Source of the DNA: Salinarimonas soli
Lineage (GTDB): Bacteria; Pseudomonadota; Alphaproteobacteria; Rhizobiales; Beijerinckiaceae
Length of the DNA: 48,861 nt
Assembly: GCF_008386575.1 (NCBI RefSeq)
Contig: NZ_VUOA01000003.1
Location: forward strand, 66,992-115,852
Reading direction: 5' to 3'
Part shown: piece by piece, positions 42,026 to 48,861 of the stretch
How positions within the stretch are numbered: position 1 is the first letter of the stretch
How the letters are laid out: each line of letters opens with the position of its first letter
The notes under the pieces: model-generated
What the model was told of the DNA's origin: nothing
The model's input: only the letters and a program-made list of their open reading frames with translations
Databases searched by the model: none
Position numbers and translations under genes: made by a program

Positions 42026-42676
42026 ATGAGCGAACTCGACACGGTGCTCGACCGACCAGCCCTCGCATCGCAGGGGCAGATCGACATGAAGCTGGAGGTC
42101 GTCGTCATCCCGGTGTCGGACGTCGACCGCGCCAAGCAGTTCTATCGCGACATCGGCTGGCGGCTCGACTCCGATTTCGTCGTCGGCGATGACTTCCGGC
42201 TCATCCAGTTCACCCCGCCTGGGTCCCCGTGCTCGATCCATATCGGTCATGGCATCACCCCGGCGGCGCCCGGCTCGGCGCGCGGGCTCTATCTCGTGGT
42301 CTCCGACATCGAGGCGGCCCGGGCCGAGCTCATCCGGCGCGGCGCCGACGTGAGCGAGATCTTCCACCAATGGGTCGGCGAGACGCCCATGCCCGGCCCG
42401 GACCCGAGCCGGCGCAGCTACCATTCCTACGCCACGTTCAGCGATCCCGACGGCAACCAATGGCTGCTCCAGGAGATCACGACCCGCTTCCCCGGCCGCA
42501 TCGACGCGACGGCCACGAGCTTCGCCTCCACGGCCGATCTCGCCGCCGCCATGCGCCGCGCCTCGGCGGCCCACGACACCTACGAGAAAAGCCTCGGCAC
42601 CGCCCATGCGAACTGGCCGGACTGGTACGCCGAGCACATGGCCGCGGAGCAATCCGGGGCGGACCGGCCCGCGTGA
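42026..42676 (+). CDS. VOC-family (glyoxalase/dioxygenase superfamily) protein
   Basis: This 216-aa protein has one vicinal-oxygen-chelate domain at residues about 15-160. KLEVVVIPVSDVDRAKQFYRDIGWRLDSDF opens the fold; GLYLVVSDIEAARAELIRRGADVSEIFH and SYATFSDPDGNQWLLQEIT carry the expected metal/Glu positions. A C-terminal extension of about 55 aa (SFASTADLAAAMRRASAAHD...) looks helical and resembles a short helper domain. AAAGGAG lies 7 bp before the ATG. It leads an apparent operon with the DUF6130-like, cupin and flavoprotein genes. Confidence 0.88.
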   Translation: MSELDTVLDRPALASQGQIDMKLEVVVIPVSDVDRAKQFYRDIGWRLDSDFVVGDDFRLIQFTPPGSPCSIHIGHGITPAAPGSARGLYLVVSDIEAARAELIRRGADVSEIFHQWVGETPMPGPDPSRRSYHSYATFSDPDGNQWLLQEITTRFPGRIDATATSFASTADLAAAMRRASAAHDTYEKSLGTAHANWPDWYAEHMAAEQSGADRPA

Positions 42677-42714
42677 GCGTGAGCCCGACGCACCCGTCAT
42701 CGAAGGAGAAATCC

Positions 42715-43197
42715 ATGAACACGCTCGTCAAAGCCCTCGCCGGGCTCGTCGCCGGCCCCCTCTTCGCGACCGGCGCCCTCGCCCACGACCACGCCCGCGA
42801 AGCCTCGCCCTACATCGCCGTCGAGAACGAGCCGGCGCCGAAGCTCACCGTGGACCCGCCGATCCCGGAAGGCCTGGCGCAGGGCATCTTCTGGGCCCAG
42901 TACCGCGTGGAGAACCTTCGCGTGGTTCCGGTCTTCGGCGCGGGCGCGCTGACCACGTCGCCGCGGATCGGCCACCTGCACATCACCGTCGACGACCTGC
43001 CCTGGTGGTGGGCGGAGGCGAGCGGCAACAACACCATCGACATCGCCAACCTGCCGCCCGGCCCGCACAAGGTCAGGCTTCAGCTCGTCGACGCGAACCA
43101 CCGGGTGTTCCCCGGCCAGGAGGTGACCTTGAACTTCACCATCCCGGCGCGCCAGCGGGCGGACAATGGCGGGCATGCCGGGCACTCGGCGAACTGA
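42715..43197 (+). CDS. Exported DUF6130-like protein
   Basis: This 160-aa secreted or periplasmic protein has a signal peptide (residues 1-23, MNTLVKALAGLVAGPLFATG then ALA). The mature part is a beta-sandwich-like domain with GHLHITVDDLPWWWAEASGN and PPGPHKVRLQLVDANHRVF. The C-terminus is His-rich (GGHAGHSAN), hinting at metal binding. It matches what I recall of DUF6130 proteins, which lack an assigned function. GAAGGAGA precedes the ATG. It follows the VOC gene by 38 bp. Confidence 0.75.
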   Translation: MNTLVKALAGLVAGPLFATGALAHDHAREASPYIAVENEPAPKLTVDPPIPEGLAQGIFWAQYRVENLRVVPVFGAGALTTSPRIGHLHITVDDLPWWWAEASGNNTIDIANLPPGPHKVRLQLVDANHRVFPGQEVTLNFTIPARQRADNGGHAGHSAN

Positions 43198-43277
43198 GCC
43201 CACGCGACATGCGGGACTTGCCGGGCGTCGCTTGGCCTGAGTCCCGCATCCTGGTTCCATGCGTCTAGGAGAACCTC

Positions 43278-43652
43278 ATGAGACCTCTCGTCCTCGCCCT
43301 GGCCCTCGGTGGGCTCGCCTTTCCGGCAGGCGCCGATCCGCTCGTCAAGGAGCTCCTGGCGATGCCGCCGCGGGGCGACCGGATCGAGGCGCGCCTGTCC
43401 ACCGCCACGATCGAGCCCGGCGCGGTGGGGCGCTGGCACACCTATCCCAACCATCCCGTGGTCTATGTCGCCGAAGGAACGGTGACCGTGGAGTTCCGAG
43501 ACGGTCCGCCGAAGACCTTTCGGGCCGGCGAGGGATTCGTGGAGCCGGTCGACACCGTGCTTCGCGGCGCCAACAAGGGCTCGGTTCCGGTTCGCCTCGT
43601 GATCTTCCAGCTGAGCCCGCCCGAGGCTCCGCCGGCGGTCGATATGCCCTGA
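43278..43652 (+). CDS. Exported single-domain cupin protein
   Basis: This 124-aa protein has an N-terminal signal peptide (residues 1-19, MRPLVLALALGGLAFPAGA) and one cupin barrel. STATIEPGAVGRWHTYPNHPVVYVAEGTVTVEF is motif 1 (one His replaced relative to the classical HxH) and FRAGEGFVEP is motif 2. It likely sits in the periplasm; AGGAGAACCTC precedes the ATG. It lies 80 bp after the DUF6130-like gene and 91 bp before the flavoprotein gene in the same direction. Confidence 0.82.
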   Translation: MRPLVLALALGGLAFPAGADPLVKELLAMPPRGDRIEARLSTATIEPGAVGRWHTYPNHPVVYVAEGTVTVEFRDGPPKTFRAGEGFVEPVDTVLRGANKGSVPVRLVIFQLSPPEAPPAVDMP

Positions 43653-43743
43653 GCCCGCCGCAGGACCCCCCACAGCATCGCCAATGCCGCATCCCGGCGG
43701 GCGCGCACGATCCCGGCCCGGTTCCCCTCTGGAGGCAACGATC

Positions 43744-45150
43744 ATGAACCAGTCCTTCGACGCCATCGTGATCGGGGCAGGGCAGGCGGGCCCCGCGCTC
43801 GCCGGGCGGCTGACCGAAGCCGGGATGCGGGTCGCCCTCGTGGAGCGGGGGCGGCTCGGCGGAACCTGCGTCAACATCGGCTGCATCCCGACGAAGACCC
43901 TCGTCGCCAGCGCCTATGCGGCGCAGATCGCCCGCCGCGGACGCGAATACGGCGTCGAGGTCGGCCCGGAGATCGGCATCGACATGGTGCGGGTCAGGGA
44001 TCGGGCGCAGGGCGTCTCGACAAGAGCGCGCATCAACGTCGAGACCTGGCTGCGGGGGATGAAAGGCCTCACGATCATCGAGGGGCATGCGAGGTTTGAG
44101 AGCCCGACCACGGTGCGGGTCGGCGACGATCTGCTGACTGCGCCGCGCATCTTCCTCAATGTCGGGGCCCGCGCCAACGTGCCCGACATGCCGGGCATCG
44201 GCGGCGTCGAGGTCCTCACCAGCACCGCGATGCTGCAACTCGATACGGTCCCGCGCCACCTCGTGGTGATCGGCGGGAGTTATATCGGGCTCGAGTTCGC
44301 CCAGATGCACCGCCGCTTCGGTGCGCAGGTCACGGTCGTCGAGATGGGACCGAGGCTCATCGCGCGCGAGGACGAGGACGTGTCGGAGGCCGTGCGGGCC
44401 ATCCTGGCCGACGAGGGGATCAGGGTGCGCACGAACGCCACCTGCATCGCCTTCAAGCCCCATGCGGAGGGCATCGAGGTCACGGTCGACTGCAACTCGG
44501 GCGAGCCCACTGTCGTCGGCTCCCACGTCCTCCTCGCCGTCGGGCGCCGGCCGAACACGGACGATCTCGGCCTCGACCGCGCCGGCGTCGCGGTGGATGC
44601 GCGGGGCTACGTCACCGTCGACGACACCCTTGCGACCAACGTTCCGGGCATCTGGGCCCTCGGCGACTGCAACGGGCGGGGCGCCTTCACCCACACGGCC
44701 TACAACGACCACGAGATCGTCGCGGCGAATCTTCTCGACGGCGGGTCGCGGCGGGTGAGCGAGCGCATCCCCGGCTACGCGCTCTATATCGACCCGCCGC
44801 TCGCGCGCGTCGGCCTGAGCGAGACGGAGGCGCGCCGGACGGGCCGGACGATCCTGGTCTCCAAGCGCCCGATGAGCCGGGTCGGACGCGCGATCGAGCG
44901 GGGCGAGACCAAGGGCTTCATGAAGGTGGTGGCGGACGCGCAGACGCAGCAGATCCTCGGCGCCGCCATCCTGGGCGCCTCGGGCGACGAGGCGATCCAC
45001 GGCATCCTCGACGCCATGCATGCCGGCGTGCCCTACCCGGTCCTGCAATGGGCCGTGCCGATCCATCCCACGGTCTCCGAGCTGATCCCGACGCTCCTCG
45101 GCGGCCTGAAGCCCGCCGTCGCGGCCGAGCCCTCCCTCGCGAACGCCTAG
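43744..45150 (+). CDS. FAD-dependent pyridine nucleotide-disulfide oxidoreductase (RclA/MerA-like)
   Basis: This 468-aa class I flavoprotein reductase has an N-terminal FAD site VIGAGQAGPALAG, a redox disulfide GGTCVNIGCIPTKTLVASA (Cys 43 and 48), a NAD(P)H site VVIGGSYIGLEFAQM, and FAD-binding GIWALGDCNGRGAFTHTAYND. The dimer interface ends AVPIHPTVSELIPTLLG with the His-Pro active base. The C-terminal Cys pair of true mercuric reductase is absent, so an RclA-like reductase acting on oxidised thiols, Cu(II) or quinones is more likely. The cluster with small exported proteins suggests an oxidant or metal response. Confidence 0.88.
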   Translation: MNQSFDAIVIGAGQAGPALAGRLTEAGMRVALVERGRLGGTCVNIGCIPTKTLVASAYAAQIARRGREYGVEVGPEIGIDMVRVRDRAQGVSTRARINVETWLRGMKGLTIIEGHARFESPTTVRVGDDLLTAPRIFLNVGARANVPDMPGIGGVEVLTSTAMLQLDTVPRHLVVIGGSYIGLEFAQMHRRFGAQVTVVEMGPRLIAREDEDVSEAVRAILADEGIRVRTNATCIAFKPHAEGIEVTVDCNSGEPTVVGSHVLLAVGRRPNTDDLGLDRAGVAVDARGYVTVDDTLATNVPGIWALGDCNGRGAFTHTAYNDHEIVAANLLDGGSRRVSERIPGYALYIDPPLARVGLSETEARRTGRTILVSKRPMSRVGRAIERGETKGFMKVVADAQTQQILGAAILGASGDEAIHGILDAMHAGVPYPVLQWAVPIHPTVSELIPTLLGGLKPAVAAEPSLANA

Positions 45151-45184
45151 CGGCCCCGGGCAGGGGAGGGCCCCCGCGCCTTCC

Positions 45185-45198
45185 CGGGCTTCGGCCCG
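45185..45198 (+). terminator. UUCG-type hairpin after the flavoprotein gene
   Basis: CGGGCTTCGGCCCG folds into a 5-bp G/C stem with a stable TTCG tetraloop, 35 bp after the flavoprotein stop codon. A T-run is missing (GCC TTGC follows). It is a reasonable 3' end for the VOC to flavoprotein operon. Confidence 0.45.
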
Positions 45199-45631
45199 CC
45201 TTGCATCGGCGCGTCAGTCAGGTCACCATGGGGCATGGGCGTTGATGGCGTGGCACGGGCCAGGCATCGGGGCTCCGCCGGGAGAGGCAGCGTCGTGCGT
45301 TCGCGGTCCCATCGCCCTGAAGCATGCCAGGACCGCCGCAGCCTGCGGAGTGGGATCGCCCGCATTCGCCTCTGCCGCCCCCGTCCCGCCGCGAGCCGCG
45401 TGACGCGGATCGCCAGCCGGCACGGGCAACGTCGCGTTCCCGTCAGCCCGACCTAGCCCATCCCGATCTGAACCGATGTCAAGCCGGCCGCAAGGTCGGG
45501 CGCGAGCTCGTTTCGGGATCTTGGGATGCCCCTCTTCAAGCGCTTTCTCCCGGCGCTCGTCGCGTGTCGCCGCGCGCTGATCGCCACCAACCCGTCCGCC
45601 TGGCGGCGAGCCACGACGGCCGGGGAACGTC
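45199..45631. other. Gene-free stretch
   Basis: No credible coding region, repeat or RNA gene was recognised between the hairpin and the small gene at 45632. Open frames here lack ribosome sites and family resemblance. GGGGAAC at the right end may act as the ribosome site of the next gene. Confidence 0.5.
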
Positions 45632-45940
45632 ATGTGGTTTGAGGCCCGGCGATGGGCCTACAGGCTCACCGGCCGCATGGGTTTGCCTGCCTGGTCGCGG
45701 GAGGCGACGGAACTCGTGAGCTTGATCCTGTTCGTCGCGAAGCGCATTCCCACCGTTCCGGGAAGGACGATCCGCGCCCGCGAGCGGGTGCTCCTGGCCG
45801 CTCTCGACATCGCGCAAAGCGAGGCGGCCCGCGACGCCCTCGCGAGGCGTCTCGGGGTGTCGGCGGAGGAAGCGCGGATGTTCCAGGACGATCTCCTGCG
45901 GGCGCGGGCGGCGCTCGCCTACCGGACGCGGCCCGGATAA
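45632..45940 (+). CDS. Small hypothetical protein
   Basis: This is a 102-aa basic, helix-rich protein (MWFEARRWAYRLTGRMGLPA... ending AALAYRTRPG). The middle contains AALDIAQSEAARDALARRLGVSAEEARMFQDDLL, which looks like paired amphipathic helices. No membrane segment, signal peptide or known motif is seen. It converges on a small membrane-protein gene 17 bp away. GC skew by codon position looks coding, but the assignment as a gene is moderate. Confidence 0.55.
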   Translation: MWFEARRWAYRLTGRMGLPAWSREATELVSLILFVAKRIPTVPGRTIRARERVLLAALDIAQSEAARDALARRLGVSAEEARMFQDDLLRARAALAYRTRPG

Positions 45941-45957
45941 GGCGCGTGGCGCCGCGC

Positions 45958-46230
45958 CTATGGTGCCTCCGGGGGCTTGCCCCGGGGCGGGCGCGGCTCG
46001 AGGCGCCCAGCGGTCGCGGACGCTCTTCGCATCTCGGCAATCATCCTGTCGATCTCCCGGTCGATGCCGCCCTTGCGCCTGTGCCGGGCTGCGAGGCGGA
46101 TGAGGGCCAAGGCCCACAGGAGGACGGCCAAGGGCAGGCTCAGCGCCCCGATCCAGAGCCCATGATGCCAGGCGAGCACGCCGGCCGTGCCGAGACCGGT
46201 GGCGAAGGCGGCGAGCAAAATGGGGACCAT
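45958..46230 (-). CDS. Small two-helix membrane protein
   Basis: This 90-aa protein has two predicted transmembrane segments (residues about 2-20 and 26-46, ALSLPLAVLLWALALIRLA). A basic cytoplasmic tail follows with RHRRKGGIDREIDRMIAEMR and a Pro/Arg-rich end. GGGAGATGC precedes the ATG. It is alone on its strand, and no function is assigned. The 249 bp upstream (46231-46479) contain its promoter and the 3' flank of the glycosyltransferase gene; nothing else was recognised. Confidence 0.6.
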   Translation of the reverse strand: MVPILLAAFATGLGTAGVLAWHHGLWIGALSLPLAVLLWALALIRLAARHRRKGGIDREIDRMIAEMRRASATAGRLEPRPPRGKPPEAP

Positions 46231-46479
46231 GACGCATCTCCCGAGGGGAACGCGTCCCGTCAGGCGTCACCGCCAGCTTCGTCCGGGATCCCTCGCACGA
46301 GGACAACGCAGCCGGTGCCGTTTTCGACGCGCCGAGACAGCGATAAGCTCGTCCGCCACGTGTCCAAGCCCCGCCACGCAGCCCTGACGTCCCCGTCTCG
46401 GCGACGTTTCAAGGTGCCTCGCGCCGTCCGGTCGGGATGCCAGGCGCGTGGAGCGACCGGCAGGCCCGGTCGTCGGACC

Positions 46480-47412
46480 TCACAGGCGGCTGACGTGGAG
46501 CCGTGAGATGATGAGGTCGGAGACCTTTCGATAGAGCCGGGCCGGCAGCATGATCTGCGCCGCGATGGCGACGGCGAGCGTCGGCCGGTAGGCTCGGCCG
46601 GCGACCGCGACGGCGAACATGCGCGCGGCCATCCACGGCTTGGTTCTCGCCACCATCTTGGCGACGTGCCAGCCCCGATAACCCAGATAGGCCGAGCGCG
46701 GGATGCTGTCCTTGATGTTCTCCAGCCACCTGAAATCGGCGATCTCGTACCGGGAGAGCGACAGCCGCTCGCTGCCGTTCTGGTCGTAGACGAGGGCGCC
46801 CGGCTGCTCGCACATCACGAACGTGCATCCGGCCAGATGGAGGCGGATGGCGAAGTCGGTGTCGTCGCCATAGCGCGCGATCGGCTCGTATCGGACCCGT
46901 CGCGCGAACTCCGTCGGCAGCACGAGCGTGCTCGTCGGGACGAAGCCCCGGTCGCACATCAGATAGGTCGACAGGTTTTCGCCCGCGCGGGGGGCACGAT
47001 GCGGGCGCACGAGGCTGCAGTCGCCGCCCCGGTCCGCTATGATGGGGGCGAAGGCCGCGCAGGTGCCTTCCGCGGGGCGCTTCCCGGCGAGGAGGCCGAC
47101 GGCGTTCTCGAGATGCCAGGGGAGCCAGACGTCATCGGAATCCAGGAACGCGGTGTAGACGCCGCGTGCTTCGTCGATCCCACGATTGCGTGCCGCGCCC
47201 GCTCCCGCGTTCGCCTGCCTGACGACCCTGATCGGCGCGTCCGGAAACGCGTCCCGGACGAGCGCTCCGATATCGATGGTGGAGCCGTCGTCGACGACGA
47301 CGATCTCGATGGAGGTGTAGGACTGCTTGAGAACGGAGTCGACAGCCGCCAGGAGTTCGGTGCCTCGGTTGTAGACCGGCACGACGACCGAAACCAGCGA
47401 ATCCACGGTCAT
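46480..47412 (-). CDS. Family 2 glycosyltransferase
   Basis: This GT-A fold glycosyltransferase has about 310 aa from the ATG at 47412 (GGGAG just upstream) or 323 aa from 47451. The nucleotide-sugar site SVVVPVYNRGTELLAAVDSVL, VDDGSTIDIG, NAGAGAARNRGIDEARG and the metal-binding TAFLDSDDVW are intact, followed by YGDDTDFAIRLHLAGC. The C-terminal 60 residues are hydrophobic/amphipathic (MFAVAVAGRAYRPTLAVAIA) and may touch the membrane. It is divergent from the polysaccharide deacetylase gene, which points to capsule, exopolysaccharide or O-antigen assembly. Confidence 0.9.
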   Translation of the reverse strand: MTVDSLVSVVVPVYNRGTELLAAVDSVLKQSYTSIEIVVVDDGSTIDIGALVRDAFPDAPIRVVRQANAGAGAARNRGIDEARGVYTAFLDSDDVWLPWHLENAVGLLAGKRPAEGTCAAFAPIIADRGGDCSLVRPHRAPRAGENLSTYLMCDRGFVPTSTLVLPTEFARRVRYEPIARYGDDTDFAIRLHLAGCTFVMCEQPGALVYDQNGSERLSLSRYEIADFRWLENIKDSIPRSAYLGYRGWHVAKMVARTKPWMAARMFAVAVAGRAYRPTLAVAIAAQIMLPARLYRKVSDLIISRLHVSRL

Positions 47413-47500
47413 CTCTCCCGCCCGCGACGTTGCCGAAGCAATCACGATCATGCCTTATAGAGCGTGAACTTTTCCGGTTCAACAGATTGCGAGGATACGC

Positions 47501-48310
47501 GTGCCGGCTGGTGGATCCGAAATAAATAATATGCGTTGGATGGCAAAAAAGGCCCTTCGTCTCGCTTTGTCCGCGCGAACGAGCTTTCGCCCCAGTCAAG
47601 CCAACATAAGGGTCCTGACATATCACCGCTTCGGCGACGACACGGATCCATGGACCATATCCGCGGACGTGTTCGAGAAACAGATAGCATGGGCCGCGAA
47701 GGAAGATCTTTTCATCTCGCCCGAATCCGTCGCCGGTGTCCTCAACGGAAGCGCCGGCCGAACTAGCGGGATTATCGTCACGATCGACGATTGCGACCCA
47801 AGCGTTTACGCTGTCGCCCTGCCGATTCTCCGCAAGTACGGCGTCGAAGCCGTGTTGTTCGCGATCACGGATCGGATCGGGTCGGACAATCACATGACGG
47901 CGGCGCAACTCAAGTCGAGCGTCGATCAGGGTTTCGTCGTCGGCTCGCACTCGCGGAGCCACCCTCACATGGCAAAGCTCGACGCCGAGCAATTGCAGAG
48001 CGAGGCGGCTTTGTCCCGGCGCATCCTGCAGGACATCACGGGTTCCCCTGTCGAGATGTTCGCCTACCCCTACGGCAACAAGCAGTCGATCTCCCCCGAG
48101 ACGCGAAGCGCCCTGGAGGCGGCCGGCTATTCCATCGCCTTCACCTCCCAGATGGGGGCCGTCACGCCCGGCGTCGATCCGCTTGCGGTCCCACGGCTGA
48201 ACATCGAGCACGGCGATCCTGTCTGGACCTTCGGCGCTCTCTGCCACGGGCACCTCGACGATTGGGACGCGGCGTGCCGGTCGCTCGGCCTGTCCCGCTT
48301 CCAGTACTGA
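47501..48310 (+). CDS. Polysaccharide deacetylase (NodB-like)
   Basis: This 269-aa carbohydrate esterase 4-type protein has VLTYHRFGDDTD, then IIVTIDDCDPSVYAVALPIL. The metal-site Asp pair is D96-D97, but the usual Gly after it is Cys. VVGSHSRSHPHMAKL supplies His150 and His154, and EMFAYPYGNK is motif 3. No signal peptide is clear, so it may act in the cytosol or on lipid-linked glycans. The GTG at 47501 has GAGG 6 bp upstream; ATG codons at 47531 and 47540 lack good ribosome sites. It is divergent from a GT2 gene. It probably removes N- or O-acetyl groups from a surface polysaccharide. Confidence 0.85.
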   Translation: MPAGGSEINNMRWMAKKALRLALSARTSFRPSQANIRVLTYHRFGDDTDPWTISADVFEKQIAWAAKEDLFISPESVAGVLNGSAGRTSGIIVTIDDCDPSVYAVALPILRKYGVEAVLFAITDRIGSDNHMTAAQLKSSVDQGFVVGSHSRSHPHMAKLDAEQLQSEAALSRRILQDITGSPVEMFAYPYGNKQSISPETRSALEAAGYSIAFTSQMGAVTPGVDPLAVPRLNIEHGDPVWTFGALCHGHLDDWDAACRSLGLSRFQY

Positions 48311-48440
48311 TCGGCCCTCATGCGGCGCGGCTGCGGCCAGGCTGCGGGGCAGCGACGCCGCACGGCGCAATCGCATTCGCCAAGGTGAGCGGAATCTTCT
48401 AAGGGGCTGCGCGAGGCCGCATTCGGGAAGGGTGGAATCG

Positions 48441-48861
48441 ATGGTCCAAGAGCGCCGTGTCCTGGTGGCCTCCAACTACAACACGCTCAAGTACCCGTTC
48501 TCGGCCCAGGCTTACGAGTTCTGCTCCGTGGTGGCGGCCTGCGAGGGCGCCGACCTCCTCGCTCCCGAGGCCACCCCCGCCTTCCGGGCAGGCCCCGCCA
48601 GCAACGCCTACCTCGCCCAGGAGATCGTCCGCCGCGGCATCACCCGCCTGCGCGCGGGCCTGGGCCGGCCCGCGGCCCCCACCATGCAGCCCACGCCCCT
48701 CACCCGCGACTACGACCTCCTGTTCTGGGTCTGCCAGTTCGAGGCCGGGCTTGCCGAGGTTGAGCGGCTGGAGGGCTGGCGCGAGCGCTGCCGGACCAAG
48801 GTGGCCTTCGTGGTCGAGACCTGGTCGACCCTCATGGCGCGCAACGCCGCCAACCTGCGCC
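48441..48861 (+). CDS. Partial gene, unidentified (possible glycosyltransferase-type)
   Basis: An open frame starts at the ATG at 48441 (GGAAGGG about 10 bp upstream) and runs off the right edge after 140 codons. It begins MVQERRVLVASNYNTLKYPF and continues with SAQAYEFCSVVAACEGADLL, DYDLLFWVCQFEAGLAEVERL and TKVAFVVETWSTLM. The N-terminal Rossmann-like strand and the context next to deacetylase and glycosyltransferase genes suggest a GT-B-like protein of polysaccharide assembly, but no diagnostic motif lies within the visible part. Confidence 0.65.
   Translation, partial: MVQERRVLVASNYNTLKYPFSAQAYEFCSVVAACEGADLLAPEATPAFRAGPASNAYLAQEIVRRGITRLRAGLGRPAAPTMQPTPLTRDYDLLFWVCQFEAGLAEVERLEGWRERCRTKVAFVVETWSTLMARNAANLR

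Noticed and set aside
43744-45150. Mercuric reductase (merA)
   Set aside because: The C-terminal Cys pair and the N-terminal heavy-metal domain are absent, and no merR, merT or merP gene is nearby.

Overview
The window reads as one contiguous stretch of a very GC-rich (about 70%) alphaproteobacterial chromosome, most likely Hyphomicrobiales (Methylobacterium/Microvirga-like). The grounds are gene content (urea-type UrtA, CUT1 and peptide ABC importers, an HWE/HisKA_2 histidine kinase), dense GTG/ATGA-coupled operons, and scattered palindromic intergenic repeats of a kind common in that order. The genus cannot be fixed from sequence alone. No rRNA, tRNA, CRISPR array or intact insertion sequence was seen.

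Region 1 (1-16.5 kb) is a catabolic locus. After a urea-type binding protein (urtA, leftward, operon cut by the window edge) come a CUT1 sugar-type ABC importer (5895 to 1537, leftward), a rightward tandem SnoaL/NTF2-like protein, a leftward operon (bicupin, MetE-like barrel protein, alpha/beta hydrolase, HpaI-type aldolase) and a second leftward operon (HisD-family dehydrogenase, SDR, LacI regulator, second tandem SnoaL-like protein). Three near-identical 16-bp operators, with right half GTATGCAA or GTATGCAT, lie in front of these units at 5978, 10778 and 15241. They suggest one LacI regulon taking up and degrading an unidentified polyol, sugar acid or aromatic-like compound. A PAS histidine kinase follows.

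Region 2 (16.5-38 kb) is a peptidoglycan/amino-sugar recovery island. It holds a peptide-type ABC importer split over two divergent operons (with a uronate-dehydrogenase-like gene), a leftward murA-nagK-murQ-SIS operon, nagA on the other strand, a GntR/HutC regulator, and anmK further on. Translationally coupled behind nagA is a two-gene ubiquitin-like module: an 86-aa Ubl with an internal Gly-Gly plus tail, and a JAB-protease/E1 (ThiF) fusion. Between the GntR gene and anmK lies a small biosynthetic-looking group: a xylose-isomerase-like barrel, an acyl-CoA-dehydrogenase-type flavoenzyme, a DegT aminotransferase and a frameshifted radical SAM/SPASM gene preceded by a 47-codon ORF.

Region 3 (37.8-48.9 kb) holds sufE-like, moeB-like and moaD-like genes (a second Ubl/E1 pair, the last two overlapping tail to tail), a family III CoA-transferase, an unknown 244-aa protein, an apparent operon of VOC, DUF6130-like, exported cupin and RclA/MerA-like flavoprotein genes, two small unknown genes, and at the right edge surface-polysaccharide functions (GT2 glycosyltransferase, polysaccharide deacetylase, and the start of an unidentified gene cut by the window end).

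All assignments are from reading the sequence and family knowledge; no database search was run.
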